64,000 bases of DNA, taken from positions 1-64,000 of the forward strand of contig CAMOVZ010000004.1 of NCBI GenBank assembly GCA_946628045.1. The letters run 5' to 3'. A program made the position numbers and the translations under genes. The first letter of the stretch is position 1. Every line of letters starts with the position of its first letter. The stretch comes from an uncultured Caryophanales bacterium. Lineage in GTDB: Bacteria > Bacillota_I > Bacilli_A > RF39 > UBA660. The notes beneath the pieces are model-generated. The model ran no database searches and was not told the DNA's origin. It was given only the letters and a program-made list of their open reading frames with translations. Below are positions 35,237 through 43,978 of this stretch, piece after piece.

Positions 35237-35413
35237 ATGAAAGTAAAAATATTTGATTATGAAGATGAGATTGATTTAGAAGAAGATATTAATGATTTTA
35301 TTAATAATAGTAATATAGAGGTTATTGATATTAAATATCAAGTTAGTTCTTGTATATTTGGAGAAGAACAAGTATTTTGTTTTTCAGGGATGATTATTTA
35401 TATAGAGAAATAA
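35237..35413 (+). CDS. Cse60-family sporulation protein
   Basis: A 58-aa protein; ATG 35237 follows GGTGAT. The sequence MKVKIFDYEDEIDLEEDINDF and the closing half (VIDIKYQVSS ... EEQVFCFSGMIIY) match B. subtilis Cse60, a small protein of the sigma-E (mother-cell) regulon with no known biochemical role. A longer frame from 35201 lacks an RBS. It lies between the 880-aa orphan and an unknown 188-aa gene. Confidence 0.75.
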   Translation: MKVKIFDYEDEIDLEEDINDFINNSNIEVIDIKYQVSSCIFGEEQVFCFSGMIIYIEK

Positions 35414-35494
35414 ATATGTAAATATATTGTAAAGTTTAATCATGTTATATTGCATAATGATTTTTATAATGGTATTTTTATTATAGGTGAGTGT

Positions 35495-36061
35495 ATGTTT
35501 AATAAAGCAAAAAAAGAACGAAAAAAAGAAATTAGTTCTTATAAGAAGGAAAGAAATTCAAGATTATATAATGGTTGGGATATTGGTAAGTCTGGACCAG
35601 ATATGGTAACTAGAGATGGTGTTACATATTATTTGGATTGGCCTACTCATCATGTAGTAGATCATTATGATCCAAATCTATCATCTTCTGAGTTATCACA
35701 TCAGGAATCAGTAGGTTATGCTGTAGTTGATGGATATAAAGGTGATACTGATACATTAGATTTTACTTTTATTAGACCTCAAGATGAGGTTGCTGTTACG
35801 TGTGATGAGAATATTAAAACTATTAAGATTAATGCAACTAATTTAAGATATTCATCTATTAAAGCTACTCAACCATTAGATATAAAAGTTGTAGTCGATA
35901 CTGGAAAAATTGATAGATGGTTTGGTTTAAAAACGTTTACTGAACGTCATAAGGATATTATAAAAAGTGTTAGTTTTGTATCTAAAGAAGATGAATTAAA
36001 AGATATGTTAGATGATAGTACATCTAACTCTTTAGAGAAAGAAGATAGTAAGACAAAATAA
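35495..36061 (+). CDS. Unknown soluble protein
   Basis: A 188-aa protein from ATG 35495 (RBS GGTGAG); the frame upstream to 35450 has no RBS. It starts with a highly basic helix (KAKKERKKEISSYKKER), continues with a mixed beta region (DMVTRDGVTYYLDWPTHHVVDHYDP, DTDTLDFTFIRPQDE) and ends in a disordered acidic tail. No family is recognised. A clear terminator follows. Confidence 0.5.
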   Translation: MFNKAKKERKKEISSYKKERNSRLYNGWDIGKSGPDMVTRDGVTYYLDWPTHHVVDHYDPNLSSSELSHQESVGYAVVDGYKGDTDTLDFTFIRPQDEVAVTCDENIKTIKINATNLRYSSIKATQPLDIKVVVDTGKIDRWFGLKTFTERHKDIIKSVSFVSKEDELKDMLDDSTSNSLEKEDSKTK

Positions 36062-36089
36062 AACTAAGTTAAAAAAACTTAGTTTTTTT
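36062..36089 (+). terminator. Intrinsic terminator
   Basis: AACTAAGTT / AACTTAGTT, A-rich loop, seven T. Confidence 0.88.
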
Positions 36090-36097
36090 GTTATAAT
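36089..36097 (+). promoter_or_regulatory. Extended -10 promoter TGTTATAAT of the flippase operon
   Basis: It begins at the last T of the preceding terminator and leaves about 10 nt of leader before the start at 36114. Confidence 0.55.
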
Positions 36098-36113
36098 AAT
36101 ATTAGTGATGAAT

Positions 36114-37763
36114 ATGAAAGATGTAACAATGAAGAAAAGTGGTTTTATTAATGGAGCTTTAATTACAACATTAGGCATTGTTATTGCGAAGATTTTAGGT
36201 ATTTTATATGTTATACCATTTCATGCAATAATAGGTGATGAGGGTGGAGCTTTATATGGATATGCTTATACAATTTATACTTTATTTGTATCTTTAGCTT
36301 CAGCTGGTGTTCCTTTAGCTATTTCTAAGTTAGTAAGTGAATATCAAACAATGGGTTATTATAATGCTAAAAGACGTGTATTTATAATTGGTAGAAAAAT
36401 AGCTTTATTACTTGGCTTTATATCTTTTATAATTATTCTTATTACAGCGCCATTACTTGCTCATGCAGTATTAGGTAATGTAGTAGGAGGTAATTCTATA
36501 AAGGATGTTACTTTTGTTATAAGAGTAATAGGAACTGCTATTTTAATAGTACCTACTTTAAGTATTTATAGAGGTTATTTTGAAGGGCATAGATTATTTA
36601 CTCCTCCTTCAGTATCTCAAGTTTTAGAACAAATAGTACGTGTATTAATAATTATTTTAGGAAGTTATTTATCTATTAAAGTATTTAAATTAGATTTAAC
36701 TAATGCAGTAGGTATTGCTTTATTAGGAGCTACTGTTGGAGCTATTATTTCATATATTTATTTATTGGAAAAATGGATTAAAAATAGAAAAGTATTTAAT
36801 GAAAAAATACGTAAAGTTAATGAAGTAAAAATTACTGATAAAACTATATTAAAAAAAATAATATTTTATGCAATACCATTTATTATGATAGATGTTTTTA
36901 AAGCATTATATAATTATGTTGATATGTTTACTGTAGTAAAGGGATTAGTAAATTATGCTAAGTTTTCTGCAGTTGATGCAGAAGTAATTTATTCTATGTT
37001 ATCTACTTGGGCTAATAAGTTTAATATGATAGTTCTTTCTATATCTACTGGAGTAGTAGTTAGTTTAATTCCTAATTTAACTCAAAGTATAATTAAAAAA
37101 GAACATAAAGAAATAGAAAAGAAAATTAATCAAGCATTAAGCGTACTTTTATTTTTAACTATACCTATGACCTTTGGAATTAGTTTTTTAGCTAAACCAA
37201 TATGGACATTATTCTATGGAAATAGTTTATATGGATCTAGTGTACTTTCATTCTATATATTTGTAGGATTCTTTATAGGATTATTTACTTCTTTAATTAT
37301 TATTATTCAAACTTTAAAAGATAAGAGAATAGTTATGATAAGCTTAATTAGTGGTGTTATATTAAAAATACTTTTAAATACATATTTATTAAAAGCTTTT
37401 AGTAATCTTAGTTTACCAGCATATTATGGTACAATAACTGCATCTATTATTGGGTATTTAGTATCTATAATTATTTGTTTAGTTGTATTGAGAAAAAAAT
37501 ACAGAATAAATTTTGAAGAAGTCGTAAATAATTTTGTTAATATAATGTGTGCTTCATTTTTAATGATATTAGTACTATTTATATTTAAACTATTTATACC
37601 AATAACTTCTACTAATAGAATTATGAATTTATTAATTATATTTATTTATACTATTACAGGTATAATTATATATTTCTTATATGGACATTTATCTAAATTA
37701 ACAAATAAAGTTTTTGGTAAAAATATATTTAAATCTATTGGTAATTTAATATCAAGGAGGTAG
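36114..37763 (+). CDS. SpoVB/MurJ-family lipid II flippase-like protein
   Basis: A 549-aa integral membrane protein with about 14 hydrophobic segments. The N-terminal region KKSGFINGALITTLGIVIAKILGILYV and the family block GGALYGYAYTIYTLF are typical of the SpoVB/YtgP branch of the MviN-MATE superfamily, which flips lipid-linked cell-wall precursors. ATG 36114 is chosen with SD GTGAT 4 nt before; ATG 36129 is possible. Whether it serves vegetative wall or spore cortex synthesis cannot be told. The next gene starts 3 bp after the stop. Confidence 0.85.
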   Translation: MKDVTMKKSGFINGALITTLGIVIAKILGILYVIPFHAIIGDEGGALYGYAYTIYTLFVSLASAGVPLAISKLVSEYQTMGYYNAKRRVFIIGRKIALLLGFISFIIILITAPLLAHAVLGNVVGGNSIKDVTFVIRVIGTAILIVPTLSIYRGYFEGHRLFTPPSVSQVLEQIVRVLIIILGSYLSIKVFKLDLTNAVGIALLGATVGAIISYIYLLEKWIKNRKVFNEKIRKVNEVKITDKTILKKIIFYAIPFIMIDVFKALYNYVDMFTVVKGLVNYAKFSAVDAEVIYSMLSTWANKFNMIVLSISTGVVVSLIPNLTQSIIKKEHKEIEKKINQALSVLLFLTIPMTFGISFLAKPIWTLFYGNSLYGSSVLSFYIFVGFFIGLFTSLIIIIQTLKDKRIVMISLISGVILKILLNTYLLKAFSNLSLPAYYGTITASIIGYLVSIIICLVVLRKKYRINFEEVVNNFVNIMCASFLMILVLFIFKLFIPITSTNRIMNLLIIFIYTITGIIIYFLYGHLSKLTNKVFGKNIFKSIGNLISRR

Positions 37764-37765
37764 TT

Positions 37766-38843
37766 ATGCAGAAGTATAAAGATATGTTGATTAAAAGAAA
37801 ATCTACTATTAAGAATTAGAAATCTAATATTCTTTGTTTTATTAATTGTATTTACTTTTTGGTTTATATTTAAAGATCAAGATATAAATGAATTAATTAA
37901 AACTATTCAGAGTGTTAATATAATATATGTATTAATAGGGGCTTTTCTTATGTTTCTAACATATATTATGGAGGCATATAATGTTAGAAGTGTATTAGTT
38001 GCTTTAGGAGAGAGAAAAATATCTATATTAAAAGCATTGAAGTTCACTTGGATAGGTTTTTTCTTTAGTGCTATTACTCCAGCTGCTACTGGAGGACAAC
38101 CTGTTGAAGTATATTATATGAATAAAGAAAAAATTAAAGTAAGTAATGGTACTATGGCAATGTTACTTCAATTATGTGGTTTTCAAATTAGTACTATATT
38201 AGTTTCAATAGTTTGTGCAATACTTAACTTTGATATGTTAAAAGATGGTATGATTTGGTTTTATTTATTAGGATTAAGTTTAAATACTATTGCCTTAACA
38301 TTTATGTTAATAGGAGTTTTTTCTAAGAAAATTACTACTAAACTAATTAATGGATTAATAAGATTTATTAAGTTTATTAAAGTTAGAAATGCAGAAAAGA
38401 AAATTGATAAAATTAAAGATGGATTAAATCAATATAATGATAGTGCTATCTTTATAAAGAAACATAAAGGTGAATTTATTAAATCAATTTTAAGAGTTAC
38501 AGTACAAATATTAATATATCATTCAATACCATATTTTATATATAGGGCATTTGGACTAAATACTTATAGTTATTTAAAAATATTATCTATCCAATCAGTA
38601 TTATTTATAACAGTAAGTAGCCTGCCTCTACCAGGAGCAATTGGTGTTAGCGAAACATTATTCTTAAAGATATATGGACAAGTATTTGGTAAATTATTAT
38701 TAAATGGAGCTATGTTAATATATAGATTTGTATCATTCTACTTATATATTATAATTGCTTCTATAGTAGTGGTTATAAATGGAATTAGAATGAGAAATGT
38801 AAGCAATGATGTTGATAAAAATATTGAGTTTATTGATGAATAA
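37766..38843 (+). pseudogene. YbhN/LPG-synthase-TM-family membrane protein with a frameshift
   Basis: The true start is ATG 37766, 6 nt after AAGGAGG. That frame stops at TAG 37817-37819 after 17 codons. From 37815 on, another frame continues without a break to 38843; dropping one base at 37814 joins them into a 358-aa protein with normal family size and the first membrane helix restored. The long frame alone would start at ATG 37950, inside a helix and without an RBS. The product has about eight membrane helices and GGQPVEVYYM, SSLPLPGAIGVSETLF, as in UPF0104/flippase-like proteins. It is either a sequencing error in an A-run, a real pseudogene or a +1 frameshift. Confidence 0.75.
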
Positions 38844-38869
38844 AAAAAGAAGCATTTGTTTCTTTTTTT
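38842..38869 (+). terminator. Intrinsic terminator
   Basis: AAAAAAAGAA / TTCTTTTTTT with an 8-nt loop after the YbhN-like gene. Confidence 0.75.
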
Positions 38870-38930
38870 GTAGTTTTGGGTATTGTATTATTTTTATAAA
38901 TATGCTATTTTATACTAAAGGAGAGGTAAA

Positions 38931-39479
38931 ATGAAAAGTAAGATTCTAATAATTTTATTACTATTTGTAGTATGTTTCGTTGTAACAGGATGTAGTTTGG
39001 GTGGAGATAAAACAGTTGATAATATTGAAGAATTTACATATAAGATTCCTTCAGGCTTACGCAAAGTTCAAAGTGAATCTAATGGATCAGTAGTATTACA
39101 TGATAGAAACAATAGATGTTATATTACTATAAATGTATGTAAATGGTGTACTAAACCAGATAGTCTTAAAAGAATCGTTGATGAAGAAATTGGTGGTAAT
39201 ATTGGCTCAGATAAGGCAGTTTATTTCTATAATAAAACTACTACAACATTAATAGATGGACATGAGTGGGTATATAATGTTGATGCAGCAAATGATTCAA
39301 AAAAAATTTATGTTTATGCTACAATAGGAAAATCTTATGATAATCCTGATGGATATTATGATGGATATAATAGGGTAAATTATTATACATTATCAGCTTC
39401 TGATTATAATCCTGAAAAAGGAATTTGCAAAGGTTATGTGGATAGTATCATAGGTTCAATTAAATATAAGACTAACTAA
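38931..39479 (+). CDS. Predicted lipoprotein, unknown function
   Basis: A 182-aa protein with signal peptide and lipobox VVTGC (Cys21). The mature part has Cys in CYITINVCKWC and ICKGY and patterns (YKIPSGLRKVQ, GHEWVYNV) that resemble the alpha/beta domain of other surface lipoproteins. No family is recognised. GGAGAGG precedes the start. A shared terminator separates it from the FemABX gene on the minus strand. Confidence 0.55.
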   Translation: MKSKILIILLLFVVCFVVTGCSLGGDKTVDNIEEFTYKIPSGLRKVQSESNGSVVLHDRNNRCYITINVCKWCTKPDSLKRIVDEEIGGNIGSDKAVYFYNKTTTTLIDGHEWVYNVDAANDSKKIYVYATIGKSYDNPDGYYDGYNRVNYYTLSASDYNPEKGICKGYVDSIIGSIKYKTN

Positions 39480-39503
39480 AAAAAGAAGCAAAAGCTTCTT
39501 TTA
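39480..39503. terminator. Bidirectional terminator
   Basis: AAAAGAAGC / GCTTCTTTT, loop AAAA, between convergent genes. Confidence 0.88.
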
Positions 39504-40793
39504 ATTTTTACCTATTTTTTTAATACCATGATATGTACCAAAAGCTAGTTTATATATTCTATACCAGAATTTTGATACTACTAAATCGTATTCACCAATT
39601 AGTTCTACTACATGACCACCAAAAGATTTTTTGAATAGATATAATCCATATAATGGATTTTCTTTTCTAAAGTCTCCTGTGATACCATAGAAATTATATC
39701 TTTTATAGTGATTATCTATTGCGTATTTAACTCCAGCATAGTGAACAGAATAAGCTGATTGGAATTGCATTAAGTTATCATCTGTTCCTCCAAATAGTGA
39801 TAATACTTCATCACCATAGATTAGGAATAGGATAGTACCTAATACTTTAGTATCTCCATATTCTTTTTTATATTCTTTTATCTTATCTATTTGCTTATTT
39901 AATCTTTCTATAGAATCTTCATCTTGTTTGTTAGAAGAAGTATATTTCTTCTCATTCATTTGAAGTAGATTATTATCATGTTTATAAATTCTATCTTTAA
40001 GTGATTTTTCTACATCTTCTAGTTCTTTTTTAGTATTTTCTAAATATTTATTAAAGTTTATTTCTCCGATTAAGATTTTTAAAATACCAGAATCATGAAG
40101 AGAATCCCACATAGCTTCATAATATGATAGTGGTCTATCTATAAAGTCTCTTCTATCTCCAGTATGTTCCATAATAGATTTAAATATTGGTAGTTCATCT
40201 CTTGTGATTTCTCTAGTTGTGATACAACTCTTTTCATTCTTACGAAGTATTTGTCTTGTTTTAGATTCCATATCTTTTTGTACTTCTTCTTCAGTTCTTC
40301 CATTTATTTCTATTACATGCATCCATCTTGGTTGAAGAGTATCTTGCATTAAGTTAAATCCATGGAATTTATATCCTAATTTTTTAAGATTTTCATTGGC
40401 TTTTTTATTGTTATATCCATTTTCTACAACGTTACCATCATTATCACGTTCCTGATATTCTACATATGGATCGATTTTTACAAATATAGCATTTTTACTT
40501 TTAGCCCATTCTCTAATTTTATCTGTGAATTCTTTTAATAAATCATAATCATTATAATCAATTAAAAATCCACGTGGTGAATAAAACATTATTTTATTAA
40601 TAATTGGTATTTTTTTAGCTAAAAGTAGAGCACAGGCTTTACTTTTTCCTTTATCCTCTAAAGATACATAGAAACTATCCCAACCATTAGTCTTTTTTAA
40701 ATGACCCCATTCTTTAGTTTGATGGAAAGTTATTTGTGGGCTTTTGTCGGCTATCTTTTTAAATTGTTCTTCTGTTATTTCTTTTAATTCCAT
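39501..40793 (-). CDS. FemABX-family peptidoglycan bridge aminoacyltransferase
   Basis: A 430-aa soluble enzyme with two GNAT-like halves (HQTKEWGHLKK, YSPRGFLIDYND; then LGTILFLIYGDEVLSLFGGTDD and YYGITGDF). A helical coiled-coil arm (about residues 245-310) is inserted in the second half, as in FemA and FemX. It transfers amino acids from charged tRNA to lipid II. It is second in a two-gene minus-strand operon with a paralogue 2 bp upstream, which suggests successive residues in an interpeptide bridge. Confidence 0.88.
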   Translation of the reverse strand: MELKEITEEQFKKIADKSPQITFHQTKEWGHLKKTNGWDSFYVSLEDKGKSKACALLLAKKIPIINKIMFYSPRGFLIDYNDYDLLKEFTDKIREWAKSKNAIFVKIDPYVEYQERDNDGNVVENGYNNKKANENLKKLGYKFHGFNLMQDTLQPRWMHVIEINGRTEEEVQKDMESKTRQILRKNEKSCITTREITRDELPIFKSIMEHTGDRRDFIDRPLSYYEAMWDSLHDSGILKILIGEINFNKYLENTKKELEDVEKSLKDRIYKHDNNLLQMNEKKYTSSNKQDEDSIERLNKQIDKIKEYKKEYGDTKVLGTILFLIYGDEVLSLFGGTDDNLMQFQSAYSVHYAGVKYAIDNHYKRYNFYGITGDFRKENPLYGLYLFKKSFGGHVVELIGEYDLVVSKFWYRIYKLAFGTYHGIKKIGKN

Positions 40794-40795
40794 AT

Positions 40796-42016
40796 TTATT
40801 CTCCTTTATTATGTTTTACTTTTGTATGATTAATAAATTTAGAAATTTTTCTTTTTATTGGTATTAATATACTAAATATAGTATAAATTGGTTTATTTGT
40901 GATATACATGAATTCTCCAATGAACTCTGTGTATTCTCCACCAAATTTTTGTTTAAACTCATGAAGTGATGCACCACTCTTTTTAGAATTAGGGCGTCCT
41001 ACAGTACCGAATTCATCTAATAAGTCTTTGCCTAGGTTATGTGCTAACATAATTTGATAATCAAATAATTTATAATTTGCGAAGCAATCTTTAAAGTCCA
41101 TATCATTAGCTCCATAAAGGTACCAACTTTTATTACCATATTCAATATTTATATAACTACTAACTACTTGAACTTCTCCATTTTTCTTTAATTCTGTATA
41201 ATGATTAATTAATCCTTCTAGTTTTTCTTTTCTAGATGGATCTTCATTTAGTTCTTTATTTAATTCTTCTAAAACATTATTTATATTTACTTTAGCTAGT
41301 AATAAATAAATCATATTTTCTTTTTCTAATATGTCATATAGTTTTGGATAAAAATCATAATTATGAGAGAAAAATCCTTGCCTTTTTTCAGTCATTTTCA
41401 TAAGTCTTATAAATTCATTTAATTCATCTTTTTTACCTGTGTAAGCATCTACCTTGAACTTATCTGCTGTTTTTATCCAACGTCTAACACTTTTTGAATA
41501 ATTTTTTCTAATTTCTTCTTCATCTAATTTAGTATTAACTCTAAAAGTAAACCTAGGTTGATTTCCTTCAAAGAAATAATTTAATTTTTTATGTTTATAT
41601 CCAATACTTTTTAAGTATTCTACTAATTTATAATTATCTTCTCCATCTATTTTTTTAGCATCTTTATCTATTGTGTGTAGTTTGATATCTGGATCTATTA
41701 AAAAATATAATGATTTATATTTTTTTGTATACTTAGCTATTTCTTTTGAAAAGAATTTTATTAATTTTTCATTATCATAGTCTAATACAAATCCTCTAGG
41801 TATATAAAAGTAAGTATATCCTAGTAGTAGTTTCTTTTCTAATAGAAGAGCAGTTGCGACAATTTTATTATTTTCTTTAACGCCTAAGTAATGTGGTATT
41901 TGACCTCTTACTTTACTTACTTCTCCCCAAGCGTAACTATGTAGGAAGTGTGATTTTATATGGTTTTTTGTGAAATTTTCATATTCTTCTTTTTCTAGTG
42001 TTACTAGTTTATACAT
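40796..42016 (-). CDS. FemABX-family aminoacyltransferase, first of the pair
   Basis: A 406-aa paralogue of the next gene. The same FemABX blocks are visible: HSYAWGEVSK, FYIPRGFVLDYDN, KKSGASLHEFKQKFGGEYTEFIGE, and a helical insertion (about residues 240-280). The RBS GAAGGTGAT precedes ATG at 42016. It probably adds the first bridge residue and its partner the second; which amino acids is not visible. Confidence 0.88.
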   Translation of the reverse strand: MYKLVTLEKEEYENFTKNHIKSHFLHSYAWGEVSKVRGQIPHYLGVKENNKIVATALLLEKKLLLGYTYFYIPRGFVLDYDNEKLIKFFSKEIAKYTKKYKSLYFLIDPDIKLHTIDKDAKKIDGEDNYKLVEYLKSIGYKHKKLNYFFEGNQPRFTFRVNTKLDEEEIRKNYSKSVRRWIKTADKFKVDAYTGKKDELNEFIRLMKMTEKRQGFFSHNYDFYPKLYDILEKENMIYLLLAKVNINNVLEELNKELNEDPSRKEKLEGLINHYTELKKNGEVQVVSSYINIEYGNKSWYLYGANDMDFKDCFANYKLFDYQIMLAHNLGKDLLDEFGTVGRPNSKKSGASLHEFKQKFGGEYTEFIGEFMYITNKPIYTIFSILIPIKRKISKFINHTKVKHNKGE

Positions 42017-42070
42017 TTATATCACCTTCTTTATTAGTATACCATAAATATATGAAAACTTGGTATACTA

Positions 42071-42099
42071 TTTACAAATGTGAATAAATATAATACAAT
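42071..42099 (+). promoter_or_regulatory. Promoter of a free-standing small RNA
   Basis: TTTACA, 17-nt spacer, TACAAT. The start would be near 42106. No plus-strand CDS follows before the terminator. Confidence 0.55.
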
Positions 42100-42105
42100 G
42101 AATAT

Positions 42106-42178
42106 AGAGAAGTAAGTCTGGTTCTTGAGACACTTTTCTTTCGAATTGCATCTGAAAAACTCTTTTCAGATGTTTTTT
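42106..42178 (+). ncRNA. Candidate small RNA (~73 nt)
   Basis: It runs from the 42071 promoter to a strong terminator and encodes no peptide with an RBS. It lies opposite the 3' region of the 24-aa membrane peptide on the minus strand, so it could act as an antisense RNA. No known riboswitch or tRNA pattern fits. Confidence 0.45.
42149..42178 (+). terminator. Terminator of the small RNA
   Basis: Perfect 10-bp stem CATCTGAAAA / TTTTCAGATG, loop ACTC, six T. Confidence 0.9.
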
Positions 42179-42179
42179 A

Positions 42180-42254
42180 TTATCTGACTAATAGTATAAC
42201 TACAGTTAGTAATAAGATAATTATTAGAAATAATAGCTTTTCGCGTTCTCTCAT
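42180..42254 (-). CDS. 24-aa hydrophobic single-pass peptide (type I toxin-like)
   Basis: A very short gene missed by ORF calling. It starts MREREK, continues with seventeen residues of almost only Leu, Ile and Val (LLFLIIILLLTVVILLV) and ends in Arg. The RBS is GGAGGTGATT, an unusually long match to the 16S tail, 6-7 nt before the ATG. Such a peptide (charged head, one membrane helix, basic end) with a strong SD and a convergent small RNA sharing the terminator zone is the design of type I toxin-antitoxin pairs such as txpA/RatA or bsrG/SR4. It could instead be a small structural membrane protein. Confidence 0.6.
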   Translation of the reverse strand: MREREKLLFLIIILLLTVVILLVR

Positions 42255-42365
42255 AATAATCACCTCCTTCAAATAAATTACCAAACCCTGATAAAATATA
42301 AGAAAGAAAAACATCATCAAACTACTTCTCAATATATTATTAGAAAAAAATTAATCTTATCAACT

Positions 42366-42390
42366 AAAAAATGTAGATTTTCTACATTTT
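42366..42390. terminator. Bidirectional hairpin terminator
   Basis: AAAAATGTAGA / TCTACATTTTT, loop TTT; ends the 56-aa minus-strand gene. Confidence 0.8.
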
Positions 42391-42560
42391 TATATCATAT
42401 AGTAATTATCATCTTTTTTTAGGTAGTCTTTTTCTTCTTTATTTATCTTTTCTTCTAATTTAGTTATTCTTTCATTTAGTTTATTTATTTCTTCAATTAC
42501 ATTAAAAAAATAATTATTATTAGTATTAATAGGTGGAAAAGGTATTGGAAAATTATTCAT
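42390..42560 (-). CDS. 56-aa unknown protein, Pro-rich head and coiled coil
   Basis: A short gene not in routine ORF lists. It starts MNNFPIPFPPINTNNNYF and continues with a helix of heptad type (VIEEINKLNERITKLEEKI) and a Lys/Asp/Tyr tail. The ATG follows AAGAGTGAT. It has its own promoter facing trmB and its own terminator, so it is likely real. Unknown family; the layout suits a small coat-type or scaffold protein, which is a guess. Confidence 0.6.
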   Translation of the reverse strand: MNNFPIPFPPINTNNNYFFNVIEEINKLNERITKLEEKINKEEKDYLKKDDNYYMI

Positions 42561-42574
42561 AATATCACTCTTTC

Positions 42575-42598
42575 AGTGTATTTTATGATAAAATAAGA
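42575..42598. promoter_or_regulatory. Overlapping divergent promoters with palindromic -10 region
   Basis: TATTTTAT and ATAAAATA lie back to back around one base, giving a -10 on each strand: one for trmB, the other for the 56-aa gene. RNA polymerase could occupy only one at a time. Confidence 0.5.
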
Positions 42599-42611
42599 AA
42601 TAGGTGATTTT

Positions 42612-43247
42612 ATGCGTCTTAGAAATGTTAAAAATAAGAAAGAAATAATGGATAATTCTAGTTATTTAGTTAAGAATCCATGTGATTACAAAGGTAAATG
42701 GAAAGAATTATTTAATAATGATAATCCAATCTATATAGAAATAGGTATGGGTAAAGGTAAATTTATAATAGATAATGCGATAAATTATTCTAATATCAAT
42801 TTTATAGGTATAGAAAAGTATGATAGTGTTATTGCTAAAGGATTACAAAAAATACCAGATGGATTAGATAATTTAGTAATGATTAGATGGGATGCTTTGA
42901 ATATTAATGATATCTTTTCTAAAGAGATAGATAGGATATACTTAAATTTCTCAGATCCATGGCCTAAAAATAGACATCATTTGAGAAGACTATCTAGTAG
43001 GGTGTTTTTAGAAAAATATGAAGATATATTTAAGTCTAGTAAAATAATAGAAATGAGAACTGATAATAGAGATTTATTTCAATATTCATTAGTTAGTTTT
43101 AGTAAAGCAGGTTATACTTTAGAGAAAGTTAGTTTAGATCTACATACTGATGATATGCCAATAATAACTACTGAGTATGAAGATAAGTTTTCTAAAGATG
43201 GATTACCAATATACTATGTAATGTGTAATAAAGATGTAAATAAATAG
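42612..43247 (+). CDS. trmB: tRNA (guanine-N7-)-methyltransferase TrmB
   Basis: A 211-aa SAM-dependent enzyme that methylates G46 of tRNA. SAM motif IEIGMGKGKFI (about residues 40-50) and the family signature NFSDPWPKNRHHLRRL (about 115-130) are clear, as is TEYEDKF near the end. The RBS is AGGTGAT, 20 nt after a -10. In Bacillus trmB also lies upstream of the ytxG-ytxH region. Confidence 0.95.
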   Translation: MRLRNVKNKKEIMDNSSYLVKNPCDYKGKWKELFNNDNPIYIEIGMGKGKFIIDNAINYSNINFIGIEKYDSVIAKGLQKIPDGLDNLVMIRWDALNINDIFSKEIDRIYLNFSDPWPKNRHHLRRLSSRVFLEKYEDIFKSSKIIEMRTDNRDLFQYSLVSFSKAGYTLEKVSLDLHTDDMPIITTEYEDKFSKDGLPIYYVMCNKDVNK

Positions 43248-43274
43248 AAAAAGTTTTCACATTTCTTGAAATAA

Positions 43275-43283
43275 TGTTATAAT
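43275..43283 (+). promoter_or_regulatory. Extended -10 promoter TGTTATAAT
   Basis: It lies 24 nt before the lipoprotein start at 43307, with RBS AGGTGAAA between. Confidence 0.55.
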
Positions 43284-43306
43284 TATATAAGAGTAGGTGA
43301 AATGTT

Positions 43307-43966
43307 ATGAAAAAATTAATTGTTTTACTCTCTATAGTTACTATTATAGTAACAGGTTGCAGTATTAATAAGCTTGATAATAATGATATTGGCAAAAATA
43401 TAAAAATGCTTATGTCAGAAAAAGTTAAATTATATAATGTTTTTTATGAAGGATATAAGTATTATTTACCAAAAGGAATTGGATTCTTAGATAAAGATGA
43501 TTATAATGCAATATTAAAAGATAAAAATAATAATAAATATTATTTATATGTTGATGCAATTAGTTATTATCATAAAATAGAAAATGATTATAAAGTAAAG
43601 AATGATGCACATTATTCTAAGAGATTAGATTATAATGGTAAAACAGGTTATATTCAAATAGATGAAGTAGATAATAAATATTTTATTCAATTTGTATATA
43701 ATTATGCTAAGATGGAAGCTTATGTTAAAGAAGATGAATTAGTTGATGTTGTTACTAATATGTGTTTAGTTCTTAGAACTATTAAATATAATGATGTAGT
43801 ACTTGAAAGTTTAATAGGAGAAAATAAATTAAATTATAAAGAAGAAGATTATACTTTATTTAAAGCAGATTCTTCAAAAGAATCTTTCTTAGATGTAGTA
43901 GAAAGAGAAGAAACTGATAAGTATAAGAAAGATTTAGAAGATGAAAAAATTGATTTAAATGATTAG
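43307..43966 (+). CDS. Predicted lipoprotein in the ytxGH operon
   Basis: A 219-aa protein with signal peptide and lipobox IVTGC (Cys18). Its middle (YEGYKYYLPKGIGFLDKDDYNAIL, YYLYVDAISYYHK) is beta-rich; the C-terminus is acidic and disordered. The next gene starts 12 bp later, followed closely by DUF948 and YtxH proteins, so it heads an operon of envelope-linked proteins. Function unknown. Confidence 0.6.
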   Translation: MKKLIVLLSIVTIIVTGCSINKLDNNDIGKNIKMLMSEKVKLYNVFYEGYKYYLPKGIGFLDKDDYNAILKDKNNNKYYLYVDAISYYHKIENDYKVKNDAHYSKRLDYNGKTGYIQIDEVDNKYFIQFVYNYAKMEAYVKEDELVDVVTNMCLVLRTIKYNDVVLESLIGENKLNYKEEDYTLFKADSSKESFLDVVEREETDKYKKDLEDEKIDLND

Positions 43967-43978
43967 GAAGGTGAACTC

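Noticed and set aside
37950..38843. A complete 297-aa gene starting at ATG 37950
   Set aside because: The ATG has no RBS and lies within a membrane helix; the strong RBS and start at 37766 show it is the rest of a frameshifted gene.
42100..42180. Riboswitch (preQ1, fluoride or similar) before the hairpin at 42149
   Set aside because: No conserved aptamer pattern and no plus-strand gene directly after the terminator; a stand-alone small RNA fits better.
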